Source: Nocardiopsis listeri NBRC 13360 (GTDB taxonomy: Bacteria > Actinomycetota > Actinomycetes > Streptosporangiales > Streptosporangiaceae). From it: DNA of 64,000 bases. The stretch is taken from assembly GCF_001570765.1 (NCBI RefSeq), contig NZ_BCSH01000017.1:21802-85801 (forward strand), written 5' to 3'. Positions 34,555 to 42,942 of the stretch are shown here, piece after piece. How positions within the stretch are numbered: position 1 is the first letter of the stretch; each line of letters starts with the position of its first letter. Below the pieces are notes generated by a model. The model was not told the origin of the DNA, made no database searches, and worked only from the letters and a program-made list of their open reading frames with translations. The position numbers and the translations under genes were made by a program.

Positions 34555-34664
34555 GTCTTCGAGCCTAGGCAGGGGTTCGGGCTCGGCACAGCCCCCGAAA
34601 GTCCTGGACGTGGCCTGGGCCATACCAGTAGGGAAGGGTGTGGCCGGTCGGTAGGCTTAGGGCT

Positions 34665-36410
34665 ATGGCCGACCCGCAGGAAGTACTCTCGCGACGGGTC
34701 CAGTCCGCCCTCGGCGCCGCCTTCGGTCCCGAGTTCGCCGACACCGACCCCGTCATCCGCCCGTCCCAGTTCGCTGACTACCAGGCGAACGCCGCACTCG
34801 CGCTCGCCAAGCGTCTGGGCCGAAAGCCCCGCGAGGTCTCCGCGGCGATCATGGAACACCTGGACGTCTCCGACGTCTGCCGTGACGTCGAGGTCAGCGG
34901 CCCGGGCTTCATCAACCTCACGCTTCGCGAGGACTGGATCGCCGACCAGGCGCGCCTGCTCCTCGACGACGACCGTGTCGGCGTGCCCCTTCAGGAGCGG
35001 AAGAACATCCCGCTCGACTACTCCGCGCCCAACGTGGCCAAGGAGATGCACGTCGGGCACCTGCGCACCACGGTCGTGGGCGACTCCTTGGCCCGCACCC
35101 TGGAGTTCCTGGGTCACAACGTCATCCGGCAGAACCACATCGGCGACTGGGGCACCCCCTTCGGCATGCTCATCGAGCACCTGCTGGAGGTCGGGGAGGA
35201 CTCGCCCGAGTCCGACCTGCTCACCACCGACCCCAACGCCTTCTACCAGGCGGCCCGCACCAAGTTCGACTCCTCCGGTGAGGAGCCCGGCGACTTCGCC
35301 GCGCGCGCCCGCCGTCGGGTGGTCGCCCTCCAGGGCGGCGACGAGGAGACGCTGCGGTTGTGGCGCAAGCTGGTGGGCCTTTCCAAGGTCTACTTCAACA
35401 AGGTGTACGCCCGACTCGGCGTGACCCTCACCGACGACGACCTTGCCGGTGAGAGCAGCTACAACGACATGCTCGCCGACGTGTGCGCGGAGCTGGAGTC
35501 CAAGGGCATCGCCGAGGTCAGCGACGGCGCCCTGTGCGTGTTCCTGGACGGCTTCACCGGCCGCGAGGACAAGCCGGTGCCGCTGATCATCCGCAAGAGC
35601 GACGGCGGCTACGGCTACGCCACCACGGACCTGGCGACCATCCACCACCGGGTGGACGACCTCAAGGCCGACCGCGTTCTGTACGTGGTGGGCGCTCCGC
35701 AGGCCATGCACTTCAAGATGGTGTGGTCCACCGCCCGCAAGGCCGGGTGGCTGCCGGAGGACGTGGAGACCACGCACGTGCAGATCGGCAACGTGCTGGG
35801 GGCGGACGGCAAGATCCTGCGTACCCGCAGTGGTCAGCCGGTCCGGCTCATGCAGCTGCTGGACGAGGCGGTCGACCGGGCCACCGCCGTGGTCGCCCAG
35901 ACCCGCCCCGACCTGGACGAGGCGAGCCGGGCCGAGATCGCCCGCAAGGTCGGCATCGGCGCGGTGAAGTACGCGGACCTGTCGGTCTCGCACGACACCG
36001 AGTACGTGTTCGACTTCGACCGGATGTTGGCGCTGACCGGCAACACCGGCCCGTACCTTCAGTACGCGCAGGCGCGGATCCGTTCGATCTTCCGTAAGGG
36101 CGAGGTGGACCCGGCCGGGATCGATGGTCGGATCACCGTGTCCGAGAGCGCCGAGCGCGACCTGGCGCTGAAGCTGCTGGGCTTCGGTCCGGTGGTGGAG
36201 CAGACCGGCGACCTGCTACAGCCGCACCGTCTGTCCTCGTACCTGTTCGAGCTGGCTCAGACGCTCACGGCGTTCTACGAGCACTGCCCGGTGCTGACCG
36301 CCCGGACCGACGCCGAGCGCGAGTCGCGGCTGGCCTTGGTCGCGGTGGCGCTGCGGGTGCTGGTGCGTGGCCTGGACCTGCTCGGTGTGGAGTCCCCCGA
36401 GTACATGTAG
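34665..36410 (+). CDS. argS: arginyl-tRNA synthetase
   Basis: A 581-residue class I arginyl-tRNA synthetase. The N-terminal Add1 domain occupies residues 1-95, the HIGH-type motif is APNVAKEMHVGHLRTT near residue 130, and the KMSKS loop is the usual degenerate form for ArgRS (GADGKILRTRSG). The C-terminal anticodon-binding DALR domain ends LGVESPEYM. The ATG at 34665 follows TAGGCT by seven bases with no Shine-Dalgarno, so the gene is probably leaderless. Divergent from the phosphatase, which has the same -10-like hexamer; the two promoters lie back to back. Confidence 0.96.
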   Translation: MADPQEVLSRRVQSALGAAFGPEFADTDPVIRPSQFADYQANAALALAKRLGRKPREVSAAIMEHLDVSDVCRDVEVSGPGFINLTLREDWIADQARLLLDDDRVGVPLQERKNIPLDYSAPNVAKEMHVGHLRTTVVGDSLARTLEFLGHNVIRQNHIGDWGTPFGMLIEHLLEVGEDSPESDLLTTDPNAFYQAARTKFDSSGEEPGDFAARARRRVVALQGGDEETLRLWRKLVGLSKVYFNKVYARLGVTLTDDDLAGESSYNDMLADVCAELESKGIAEVSDGALCVFLDGFTGREDKPVPLIIRKSDGGYGYATTDLATIHHRVDDLKADRVLYVVGAPQAMHFKMVWSTARKAGWLPEDVETTHVQIGNVLGADGKILRTRSGQPVRLMQLLDEAVDRATAVVAQTRPDLDEASRAEIARKVGIGAVKYADLSVSHDTEYVFDFDRMLALTGNTGPYLQYAQARIRSIFRKGEVDPAGIDGRITVSESAERDLALKLLGFGPVVEQTGDLLQPHRLSSYLFELAQTLTAFYEHCPVLTARTDAERESRLALVAVALRVLVRGLDLLGVESPEYM

Positions 36411-36423
36411 TGGTGAGTGGACG

Positions 36424-36454
36424 AAGGGCCGGGGTCGACGCCCCGGCCCTTTCT
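36424..36454 (+). terminator. intrinsic terminator after argS
   Basis: AAGGGCCGGGG (36424-36434) pairs perfectly with CCCCGGCCCTT (36441-36451) around TCGACG and is followed by TCTCGTTCT. Confidence 0.85.
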
Positions 36455-36697
36455 CGTTCTCCGGTCCCCTTCCGCCCCGCGGTGGCCGGAACCGGTCGGG
36501 CCGCCCTGGACCGACCGTCCGAGAGCCTCTTCCAGAGGGTCCGATGTCGCTGGTCATGGTCGCTTTCGAGGGTCTTCCGGACGGAGCGAGTCGAATCTCT
36601 CGTGGTGGCTCGGACCGGAACCCCACGTCGCGGTGGAACATCACACTTACAGTATGTGGACAAAAGCCCTATACCAGACAAGCAGGAGATATCGCCT

Positions 36698-37300
36698 ATG
36701 ACAGCCGCTGCGGGCTTCGGCCCCGGGCCGGGTACCTGGTACCTGGATCCACTGCACTCGAGCTTGATCTTCGTCGCCCACTACCTACGCTTCGGACGGG
36801 TACAGGGCACCTTCGGAGACGCGTACGGTCAACTGCACGTGACCGACAACCCCACCCTCTCCTCCGTCGAGGTGGAGATCGCCACCGCCAGTGTCAACAC
36901 CGGGGTGAACGCCCGAGACGACCACCTGCGCTCGGCCGACTTCCTGGACGTCACGAACCATCCGAAGCTGCGCTTCACCTCGACCTCCTTGGAACCCGGC
37001 CGCCGGCAGAACTCCTTTCGGGTCCACGGAGACCTGGAGCTGCACGGCCGGTCACGGCCCATCAGCCTGGCCGCGGAATGGGTCGGTGAGGCACCCGACT
37101 ACGTGTCCCCGAACGACACCTACGGACACTTCTTCTCCGCCACCACCCAGCTGAACCTGTCCGAGTTCGGCGTGGGAGACGGCGGCCCGCTCCCCTGGGG
37201 CGGCCGGATGGTCGGCGACCTGGTCGACGTCGTGCTGGAGGTCCGCGTCCAGAACCAGGATCCCGCGCCCTTCCTCGAGCAGATCGGGCACACGCCCTGA
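36698..37300 (+). CDS. YceI family protein
   Basis: A 200-residue YceI-family lipocalin-like beta-barrel, which binds polyisoprenoid or other lipophilic molecules. Family strands are WYLDPLHSSLIFVAHYLRFGRVQGTF, SVNTGVNARDDHLRSADFLDV, LRFTST, and the terminal NLSEFGVG. No signal peptide is seen, so it is probably cytosolic, unlike the periplasmic E. coli YceI. The ATG has AGGAGA upstream. The rest of 36411-36697 holds only the argS terminator and a possible -10 (TATACC near 36671). Confidence 0.9.
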   Translation: MTAAAGFGPGPGTWYLDPLHSSLIFVAHYLRFGRVQGTFGDAYGQLHVTDNPTLSSVEVEIATASVNTGVNARDDHLRSADFLDVTNHPKLRFTSTSLEPGRRQNSFRVHGDLELHGRSRPISLAAEWVGEAPDYVSPNDTYGHFFSATTQLNLSEFGVGDGGPLPWGGRMVGDLVDVVLEVRVQNQDPAPFLEQIGHTP

Positions 37301-37370
37301 ACCGTCCGGGTGCCGTACCCACCCGGACCCCCAAGGCGTGCGCCCGACAGAGCGACGCTCGCGCCCTGGC

Positions 37371-38288
37371 CTAACCCTTGAGCAGGGCCTCCACCTCATC
37401 GCGCGTGGCCATCGAGGAACTCGCTCCGTGCCGTCCCACGGAGATCGCGGCCGCGGCCGCGGCGAACTCCATCGCCTCGCGCGCGGAACGCCCCTCGGCC
37501 CGGGCGACCGCGAAGGACCCGCAGAAGGTGTCACCGGCCGCGGTGGTGTCCACCGCGTTCACCTTCCGCGCCGGGACCGCCACCGGCTCCTCGCCGCGAC
37601 GTCCGTACAACGACCCCGCCGAACCCAGGGTCAACAACACCTCCGGAACACGCTCCAGCAGCGCGGCCAGCGCGGCGACCGGTTCGTCGTGTCCGGTGAT
37701 CGCCGCCGCCTCGTGCTGGTTGGGGACCAGCACGTCCACGTCGGCCAAAAGCTCGTCGGGGAGCTCACGCGCGGGCGCGGGGGTCAGATAGACCGGCACG
37801 CCCGTCTCACGGCCCATCCGCGCGCCGGCCACCACGGCCTCCATGGGCAACTCCAACTGGAGCAACAGCGCGTCGACGCCCTCCAGCAGCCCCCGATCGG
37901 ACTCGGGCGGCCCGGAGACCTCACCGTTGGCGCCGGGGACCACGATGATGCGGTTGCCGCCGTCCCCCTCCACCACGATGTGGGCGATGCCGGAGGCGCC
38001 CGGAACGGTGCGCAGTCCGTCGACGTCGACCCCCTCCGCCTCCAGGTTGGCGCGCAACTCCGAGCCGAAGGTGTCCTCACCGACCGCGCCGAGGAAGGCC
38101 ACCCGGGCACCCGCCCGCGCCGCGGCCACGGCCTGATTGGCGCCCTTGCCGCCGGGAACCTGACGGAAGTCGGTCCCGGTGACGGTCTCGCCACCGCCCG
38201 GCATCCGGCCCACGTAGGCGACCAGATCCATGTTGACGCTGCCGAAGACCGCCAGGCGGGGCACTCTGGAATTCACGTCGTCACTCAC
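37371..38288 (-). CDS. rbsK: ribokinase (PfkB-family sugar kinase)
   Basis: A 305-residue PfkB-family kinase close to ribokinase. It has the N-terminal GSVNMDLVAYVGRMPGGGETV, the GGKGANQAVAAARAG signature, and the C-terminal PfkB signature DTTAAGDTFCGSFAVA with the catalytic Asp. It should phosphorylate ribose at O5. The GTG at 38288 overlaps the stop of the exonuclease gene as GTGA; a GTG four codons later is an alternative. No ribose transporter is nearby. Linkage to exonuclease III is probably only co-transcription. Confidence 0.9.
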   Translation of the reverse strand: MSDDVNSRVPRLAVFGSVNMDLVAYVGRMPGGGETVTGTDFRQVPGGKGANQAVAAARAGARVAFLGAVGEDTFGSELRANLEAEGVDVDGLRTVPGASGIAHIVVEGDGGNRIIVVPGANGEVSGPPESDRGLLEGVDALLLQLELPMEAVVAGARMGRETGVPVYLTPAPARELPDELLADVDVLVPNQHEAAAITGHDEPVAALAALLERVPEVLLTLGSAGSLYGRRGEEPVAVPARKVNAVDTTAAGDTFCGSFAVARAEGRSAREAMEFAAAAAAISVGRHGASSSMATRDEVEALLKG

Positions 38289-39109
38289 TTCTTCTCCCGG
38301 TCGACGGGCCGACTGTCGGCCCCGTCCAACGCCACGATGACGGGCGCGTGGTCCGACGCGCCCTTGCCCTTGCGTTCCTCGCGGTCGATGCTCGCGCCGG
38401 TCACCCGGGCCCTGAGCGCCGGTGAGGCGAGCACGAAGTCGATGCGCATGCCCTTGCGCTTGGGGAACGCCAGCCCCTTGTAGTCCCAGTAGGTGTAGAC
38501 GCCCGGGCCCGGCGTGTACTCGCGCACGACCTCCTCGAACCCGGCCTCGACCAGCCCGGTGAAGGCGGCGCGCTCGGGTTCGGTGACGTGGGTGAGCCCC
38601 TCGAAGGCCGCGATGTCCCATACGTCGTCGTCCTGGGGAGCGATGTTGAAGTCGCCCACGTAGGCGATCTGCGCTCGGGGGTCCTCGGCCAGACGGGCGG
38701 CGCCGGCCTGACGCAGGGCCTCCAACCAGCGCAGCTTGTAGTCGTAGTGGGGATGGCCGATCTCGCGCCCGTTGGGCACGTACAGGCTCCACACCTGGAC
38801 ACCACCGCAGGTGGCGGCGATGGCACGGGCCTCGCGTTCCTCGGGGTCTCCGAAGCCGGGCTGGCCGGGGAAGCCGATCCGGACGTCGTCGAGGCCCACC
38901 CGCGAGGCGATCGCGACCCCGTTCCACTGGGAGAGGCCGTGGTGGGCGACCTCGTAGCCGCGGTCGGTGAAGACCGACGCCGGGAACTGGTCGTCACGGG
39001 CCTTGGTCTCCTGGATGGCGACGACGTCGACGTCGCTGCGGTCCAACCAGTCACCGATCCGTTCGGCCCTGGCACGGGCACTGTTCACATTCCATGTCGC
39101 GATACGCAC
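38285..39109 (-). CDS. xthA: exodeoxyribonuclease III / AP endonuclease
   Basis: A 274-residue ExoIII-family nuclease that incises DNA at abasic sites and trims 3' blocking groups. Catalytic elements are visible: MRIATWNVNSARAR (metal-binding Asn), AIQETKA (Glu), VYVPNG-like SLYVPNGRE (Tyr), GDFNIAP (Asp and Asn), and the terminal GKGASDHAPVIV (Asp-His). The GTG at 39109 lies six bases after TAGCCT, suggesting leaderless transcription. It is upstream of and coupled to the ribokinase gene. Confidence 0.93.
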   Translation of the reverse strand: MRIATWNVNSARARAERIGDWLDRSDVDVVAIQETKARDDQFPASVFTDRGYEVAHHGLSQWNGVAIASRVGLDDVRIGFPGQPGFGDPEEREARAIAATCGGVQVWSLYVPNGREIGHPHYDYKLRWLEALRQAGAARLAEDPRAQIAYVGDFNIAPQDDDVWDIAAFEGLTHVTEPERAAFTGLVEAGFEEVVREYTPGPGVYTYWDYKGLAFPKRKGMRIDFVLASPALRARVTGASIDREERKGKGASDHAPVIVALDGADSRPVDREKK

Positions 39110-39170
39110 AGCAGAAGGCTAGATGATCCCACCGACGCCCCGACCCCGGGCAGGCCTGTGACATGAGGAA

Positions 39171-39201
39171 ACCCCGGTGCGGCCGTCCTCCGCACCGGGG
39201 T
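39171..39201. other. strong hairpin in a divergent intergenic region
   Basis: A perfect 12-bp stem (39171-39182 with 39190-39201) and a 7-nt loop. It lies between the divergent starts of xthA and the YcaQ-like gene, where no transcript is expected to end. It could be a relic terminator, an RNA element or an operator. Confidence 0.5.
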
Positions 39202-39367
39202 CGTGCGACTCCCGGCACATGCTCGGTTGTTTTCCGTCGCGTTTCGTTGGACGGCCGAGTCCCCCTTACGGTTCGCATTGCGCGCAAGGTTTTTTCGTCG
39301 ATCGACCGGAGCCCTCCTGGACCGGGAAGACCTGGGATCGTCGGTGCCGAAGGTTAGGTTGGGTCGC

Positions 39368-40597
39368 ATGGTCGAACCGCATCCCCGCCGCGACGCCGAG
39401 TTCTCCCCGTCCCAGGCCCGCCGGATAGCCCTGGCCGCCCAGGGCTTCGCCGACCCACGCCCCGAGGGCGAACCCACCCTCGCCCACCTGGCACGGGTGC
39501 TGCGCCGGATCGGGATCCTACAGATCGACAGCGTGAACGTTCTGGCCCGAAGCCAGTACCTGCCGGTCTTCGCCCGCCTGGGCTCCTACGACACCGCTCT
39601 GCTGGACCGGGCGACCACCACCGCCGTCGGGTCCAGCCCGGCCCGGCTGGTCGAGTGTTGGGCCCACGAGGCCAGCCTGGTGCCACCCGGGACCCACCGG
39701 CTCATGCGGCACCGGATGGAACGCAACCGCGCCCAGGAACACGTCGGCTGGTTGAACGGCGTTCGCGAGGAGAAGCCGCACCTGGTCAAGGCCGTCTATG
39801 AAGAGGTGGCCCGCGTCGGTCCGGCCACCGCCCGCGAGGTCGAGAGCTCCTTGGCCCAGGACGCGCCCCGGGCCAAGGAGCACTGGGGCTGGAACTGGTC
39901 CGAGGTCAAGAAGTGCCTGGAGTACCTGTTCTGGATCGGTGACCTCACCACCAACGGCCGCAATCTCCAGTTCGAACGCCGCTACGACCTGCCCGAACGC
40001 GTACTGCCCTCCGAGATCCACGGGCTCACGCACCCCACCCCGCGAGAGGCGCACCGGGAGCTGGTGGCCATCGCCGCCCGGGCGCACGGCGTCGCCACCG
40101 AACCCGACCTGCGCGACTACTTCCGGCTCAAGGGCACCGAGACCCGCGCCGCCATCGGCGACCTGGTGGAGGCCGGTGAACTGGTCCCGGTGTCCGTGCG
40201 CGGTCGGGACCGCACCGCCTACCTGCACAAGGACGCCCGAATCCCCCGCAAGGTGGAGGCCCGTGCCCTGCTGAGCCCCTTCGACTCCCTGGTGTGGACA
40301 CGCGACCGGGCCGAGGAGCTGTTCGGGTTCCGCTACCGACTGGAGATCTACGTGCCGGCCGCCAAGCGCGTACACGGCTACTACGTGCTGCCGTTCCTGC
40401 TGGGAGAGGACCTGGTCGCCCGGGTCGACCTCAAGGCCGACCGCGCGTCGGGAACCCTCCTGGCCCGCCGGATCACCCTGGAGGAGGACGCCCCGGCCGA
40501 CACCATGCCGGCGCTCGTGGAGCAGCTGACGGAGATGGCCGACTGGCTCGGCCTGGACAACGGCGTGGCCGGCGAGGCCCTCCCCGGCCCACGCTGA
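39368..40597 (+). CDS. YcaQ-like winged-helix DNA glycosylase family protein
   Basis: A 409-residue protein of the winged-helix family that includes E. coli YcaQ and Streptomyces AlkX/AZL-type glycosylases, which unhook DNA interstrand crosslinks. The N-terminal block [15 protein letters not shown] and the family's QxD element in [22 protein letters not shown] fit this group. [17 protein letters not shown] and the C-terminal [12 protein letters not shown] are also family strands. The ATG at 39368 lies seven bases after TAGGTT and lacks a Shine-Dalgarno. General DNA repair is likely; a self-resistance role would need a genotoxin cluster nearby, and none is seen. Confidence 0.85.
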   Translation: MVEPHPRRDAEFSPSQARRIALAAQGFADPRPEGEPTLAHLARVLRRIGILQIDSVNVLARSQYLPVFARLGSYDTALLDRATTTAVGSSPARLVECWAHEASLVPPGTHRLMRHRMERNRAQEHVGWLNGVREEKPHLVKAVYEEVARVGPATAREVESSLAQDAPRAKEHWGWNWSEVKKCLEYLFWIGDLTTNGRNLQFERRYDLPERVLPSEIHGLTHPTPREAHRELVAIAARAHGVATEPDLRDYFRLKGTETRAAIGDLVEAGELVPVSVRGRDRTAYLHKDARIPRKVEARALLSPFDSLVWTRDRAEELFGFRYRLEIYVPAAKRVHGYYVLPFLLGEDLVARVDLKADRASGTLLARRITLEEDAPADTMPALVEQLTEMADWLGLDNGVAGEALPGPR

Positions 40598-40612
40598 CCG
40601 GTTTCCTCCAGA

Positions 40613-41068
40613 TCAGTTCGGGCTGATCAGTTTCACCGACGGAAAATAGGTACGAAAACGTCGAGAGTCCCGTGTGAGGAGTTGATGCCCCTCGATCGCC
40701 GCATGGGCGCCAATGTAGAAATCCGGTAGCGGAGCATGCTTGCTCCCGCCCTGCTTTCGATAGCGCAGGTGGCACTTCCCGGCCAGAAAGGCCGCTTGCC
40801 AGGGTAGATCCGATCGGACGAAGTCGTTCGCCAGTCCAAGGTCCAGGTCCTCGATCCGGTCGAAGCCCACGGAGACCTCAGCGTAGATGATCGGGTTGAT
40901 CAGCAAAGATCCCTGATCAGCCGCCTCCGCCAGTGCGTGCGCGGACCACTCCATCCAGGTGGGGTCCTGTGTAAAGACGTCGAGCAACACATTGGCGTCG
41001 ACCAGGGTGGTGGAAGAAATCGGTCCTCCGGCTGCCAGGCAAGACGTTCCGGAGTCAGCAGTCCTCAT
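40613..41068 (-). CDS. vapC: VapC-type PIN-domain toxin
   Basis: A 151-residue PIN-domain ribonuclease. The acidic residues expected for metal binding are visible: LVDANVLLD (Asp), IIYAEVSVGF (Glu), LPDFYIGAHA (Asp), and the later LTRDSRRF (Asp). VapC toxins cleave tRNA or rRNA when freed from the antitoxin. The ATG at 41068 overlaps the end of the antitoxin gene by 14 bases, the usual coupling. The first 20 residues before the first strand may be superfluous, so a later start is possible. Confidence 0.87.
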   Translation of the reverse strand: MRTADSGTSCLAAGGPISSTTLVDANVLLDVFTQDPTWMEWSAHALAEAADQGSLLINPIIYAEVSVGFDRIEDLDLGLANDFVRSDLPWQAAFLAGKCHLRYRKQGGSKHAPLPDFYIGAHAAIEGHQLLTRDSRRFRTYFPSVKLISPN

Positions 41069-41294
41069 CGTCTCCCCTGGTCAACGCCATGATCTCGTCG
41101 GTACTCATCGTGGTCTCGGCCTTGCCACGCAGGCGCTCCACCAGGCGTTGTCCACGTGAGGGCACGATCGCGGCACGAACCACACGCGCCCCGTTCCCAT
41201 CCAGTACGAACTCGACCTCGTCTCCTGGCGAGAGGCCGAGCCTTCTACGGACCTCGACGGGGATGGTCACCTGACCCTTTTCAGTGATCCTCAT
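41055..41294 (-). CDS. vapB: VapB antitoxin, AbrB/SpoVT type
   Basis: A 79-residue antitoxin with a swapped-hairpin AbrB DNA-binding domain at residues 1-45 (MRITEKGQVTIPVEVRRRLGLSPGDEVEFVL). The C-terminal half (TMSTDEIMALTRGDDED) should bind and block the PIN toxin. The gene is upstream of and overlaps vapC. A GTAATAC-N7-GTATTAC palindrome lies immediately before the start, the expected autoregulatory operator. TACCCT sits six bases before the ATG. Confidence 0.9.
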   Translation of the reverse strand: MRITEKGQVTIPVEVRRRLGLSPGDEVEFVLDGNGARVVRAAIVPSRGQRLVERLRGKAETTMSTDEIMALTRGDDEDC

Positions 41295-41303
41295 GCCCTA
41301 AGG

Positions 41304-41324
41304 GTAATACTTTCAAGGTATTAC
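41304..41324. promoter_or_regulatory. VapB operator palindrome
   Basis: GTAATAC (41304-41310) and GTATTAC (41318-41324) are perfect inverses with a 7-base spacer. The site is markedly AT-rich against its surroundings and overlaps the presumed -10 of vapBC. Confidence 0.65.
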
Positions 41325-41398
41325 TTCAGGAAAACCGGAAGAACTCCGAGAACGTCAATGGTTCGCGCACCCGACAGGAGCGCCGCGAGCCCACCTCA

Positions 41399-41602
41399 CT
41401 ACCCCAGGGCCTCCCGGCCGATCAATCCGCTCTGAGCGAGCCGGGCCCGAAGCTCCCGGGCATGGCCAGCGCACGGTTCGATTTCGACGGCCACCCTCAT
41501 CACACGGGTCACATACTCGTTGACGCTGATGGCACGGTGTGCGGCCGCTCCGCACAGACGCGCCCATGTTCGCTCGTCGAACTCCAGCGTGACTTCCTTC
41601 AT
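41399..41602 (-). CDS. small ribbon-helix-helix-like protein
   Basis: A 67-residue protein with a short strand (KEVTLEFDERTW) followed by two helices (ARLCGAAAHRAISVNEYVTRVMRVAVEIE), the pattern of ribbon-helix-helix regulators such as HicB or Arc-type antitoxins. No toxin partner is adjacent except the VapBC pair just downstream. The start is uncertain: the ATG at 41602 begins the recognisable strand, and an ATG at 41614 is also in frame. It may be an orphan antitoxin-like regulator. Confidence 0.55.
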   Translation of the reverse strand: MKEVTLEFDERTWARLCGAAAHRAISVNEYVTRVMRVAVEIEPCAGHARELRARLAQSGLIGREALG

Positions 41603-41647
41603 GGAGATCAGCATAGGGATTCGGCTTCGCCGTCGGGGGTGGAACGG

Positions 41648-41684
41648 CGAGCGGGCCGCGCCCAGAAGGTGCGCGGCCCGCTCG
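41648..41684 (-). terminator. terminator hairpin after the thiolase gene
   Basis: A perfect 14-bp stem (41648-41661 with 41671-41684) and a 9-nt loop, 10 bases beyond the stop of the leftward thiolase gene. Confidence 0.75.
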
Positions 41685-41694
41685 GGTCCGCGGG

Positions 41695-42837
41695 TCAGAC
41701 GCGTTCGATGATGGTGACGTTGGCCTGGCCACCGCCCTCGCACATGGTCTGCAAACCGTAGCGGCCGCCGGTGCGGTGCAGCTCGTTGACCAGCTTGGTC
41801 ATCAGGACCGAACCGGTGGCGCCCAGCGGGTGGCCCAGGGCGATGGCACCACCGTTCGGGTTGACCTTGGCCGGGTCGGCGCCCAGCTCGTCGATCCAGG
41901 ACATCGGCACCGGTGCGAACGCCTCGTTGATCTCGGTGACGTCGATGTCGTCGATGCTCAGACCGGCCTTCTCCAGGGCGATCCTGGTCGCGGGGATGGG
42001 CGCGGTGAGCATGTAGACCGGGTCGTCACCGATCAGCGACAGCTGGACGACGCGGGCGAGCGGGGTCAGGCCGTGCTGCTTCACCGCACGTTCGGAGGCG
42101 ATGAGCAGGGCACCGGCGCCGACGGAGATCTGGCTGGCGATCGCGGCGGTGAGCTCCCAACCCTCACGCAGCGGCTTGAGTCCGGCCATCTTCTCCATCG
42201 TGGTGTCGGGGCGCACGCCCTCGTCCTGGGAGACGCCGGCGATCGGCGCGATCTGGGAGTCGAAATAGCCGGCCTCCAGCGCCGCCGCGGCGCGCTGGTG
42301 GCTCTCCAGGGCGAACCGCTCCAGCTGCTCTCGCTTGTAGCCCCACTTCTCGCACATGAGCTGGGCGCCGCGGAACTGGGAGATCTCCTGCATCCCGTAG
42401 CGCTCGATCCAGCCCTCGCCGTACAGCGGGATGCCGTTCTCGATGGCGTGCTGGACGTTGGAGCCCATCGGCACCATGCCCATGTTCTCCACACCGGACG
42501 CCACGACGAGGTCCTGGGTGCCGGACATGACGCCCTGGGCGGCGAAGTGGATGGATTGCTGGGAGGAGCCGCACTGGCGGTCGATGGTGACGCCGGCGAC
42601 GGTCTCGGGCAGCCCCGCGGAGAGCCACGCGGTGCGGGCCAGGTCCAGGGCCTGCGGTCCGGCCTGGCTGACCACGCCCATGATGACGTCCTCGACGGCG
42701 GAGGGGTCGACCCCGGTGCGCTCGATGAGTTCCTTGAGGACGTGCGCCCCCAGGTCCGCCGGGTGCACCGCGGCGAGCGCGCCCTTCTTGGTGCCGACGG
42801 GGGTACGAACTGCGCCGACGATGTATGCCTCGGCCAC
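41695..42837 (-). CDS. acetyl-CoA C-acyltransferase (thiolase)
   Basis: A 380-residue thiolase. The nucleophilic Cys89 is in DRQCGSSQQSIHFAAQG, the catalytic His in GGAIALGHPLGATGS, and the second Cys in TMCEGGGQAN. Thiolases of this type cleave 3-ketoacyl-CoA in beta-oxidation or condense acetyl-CoA. The GTG at 42837 has GGAGGA upstream; a longer frame to 42897 would run through the operator. The palindrome AACCGAA-N5-TTCGGTT upstream is also found before the acyl-CoA dehydrogenase gene 2.3 kb away, which favours fatty-acid degradation. Confidence 0.92.
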   Translation of the reverse strand: MAEAYIVGAVRTPVGTKKGALAAVHPADLGAHVLKELIERTGVDPSAVEDVIMGVVSQAGPQALDLARTAWLSAGLPETVAGVTIDRQCGSSQQSIHFAAQGVMSGTQDLVVASGVENMGMVPMGSNVQHAIENGIPLYGEGWIERYGMQEISQFRGAQLMCEKWGYKREQLERFALESHQRAAAALEAGYFDSQIAPIAGVSQDEGVRPDTTMEKMAGLKPLREGWELTAAIASQISVGAGALLIASERAVKQHGLTPLARVVQLSLIGDDPVYMLTAPIPATRIALEKAGLSIDDIDVTEINEAFAPVPMSWIDELGADPAKVNPNGGAIALGHPLGATGSVLMTKLVNELHRTGGRYGLQTMCEGGGQANVTIIERV

Positions 42838-42874
42838 GGGGTCCTCCAAGGGGCTGGGATGTGACGACCTACTG

Positions 42875-42893
42875 AACCGAACTGTATTCGGTT
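42875..42893. promoter_or_regulatory. AACCGAA-N5-TTCGGTT operator, thiolase copy
   Basis: Perfect 7-bp arms at 42875-42881 and 42887-42893 with spacer CTGTA, starting 38 bases upstream of the thiolase GTG. The arms are identical to those at 45141-45159. It is the type of site bound by TetR-family repressors of acyl-CoA metabolism. Confidence 0.7.
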
Positions 42894-42942
42894 TCACTTC
42901 CCTGGCAAGCCCCCGCCCCCGACTTCCCGTCCTTGGCCCGGT

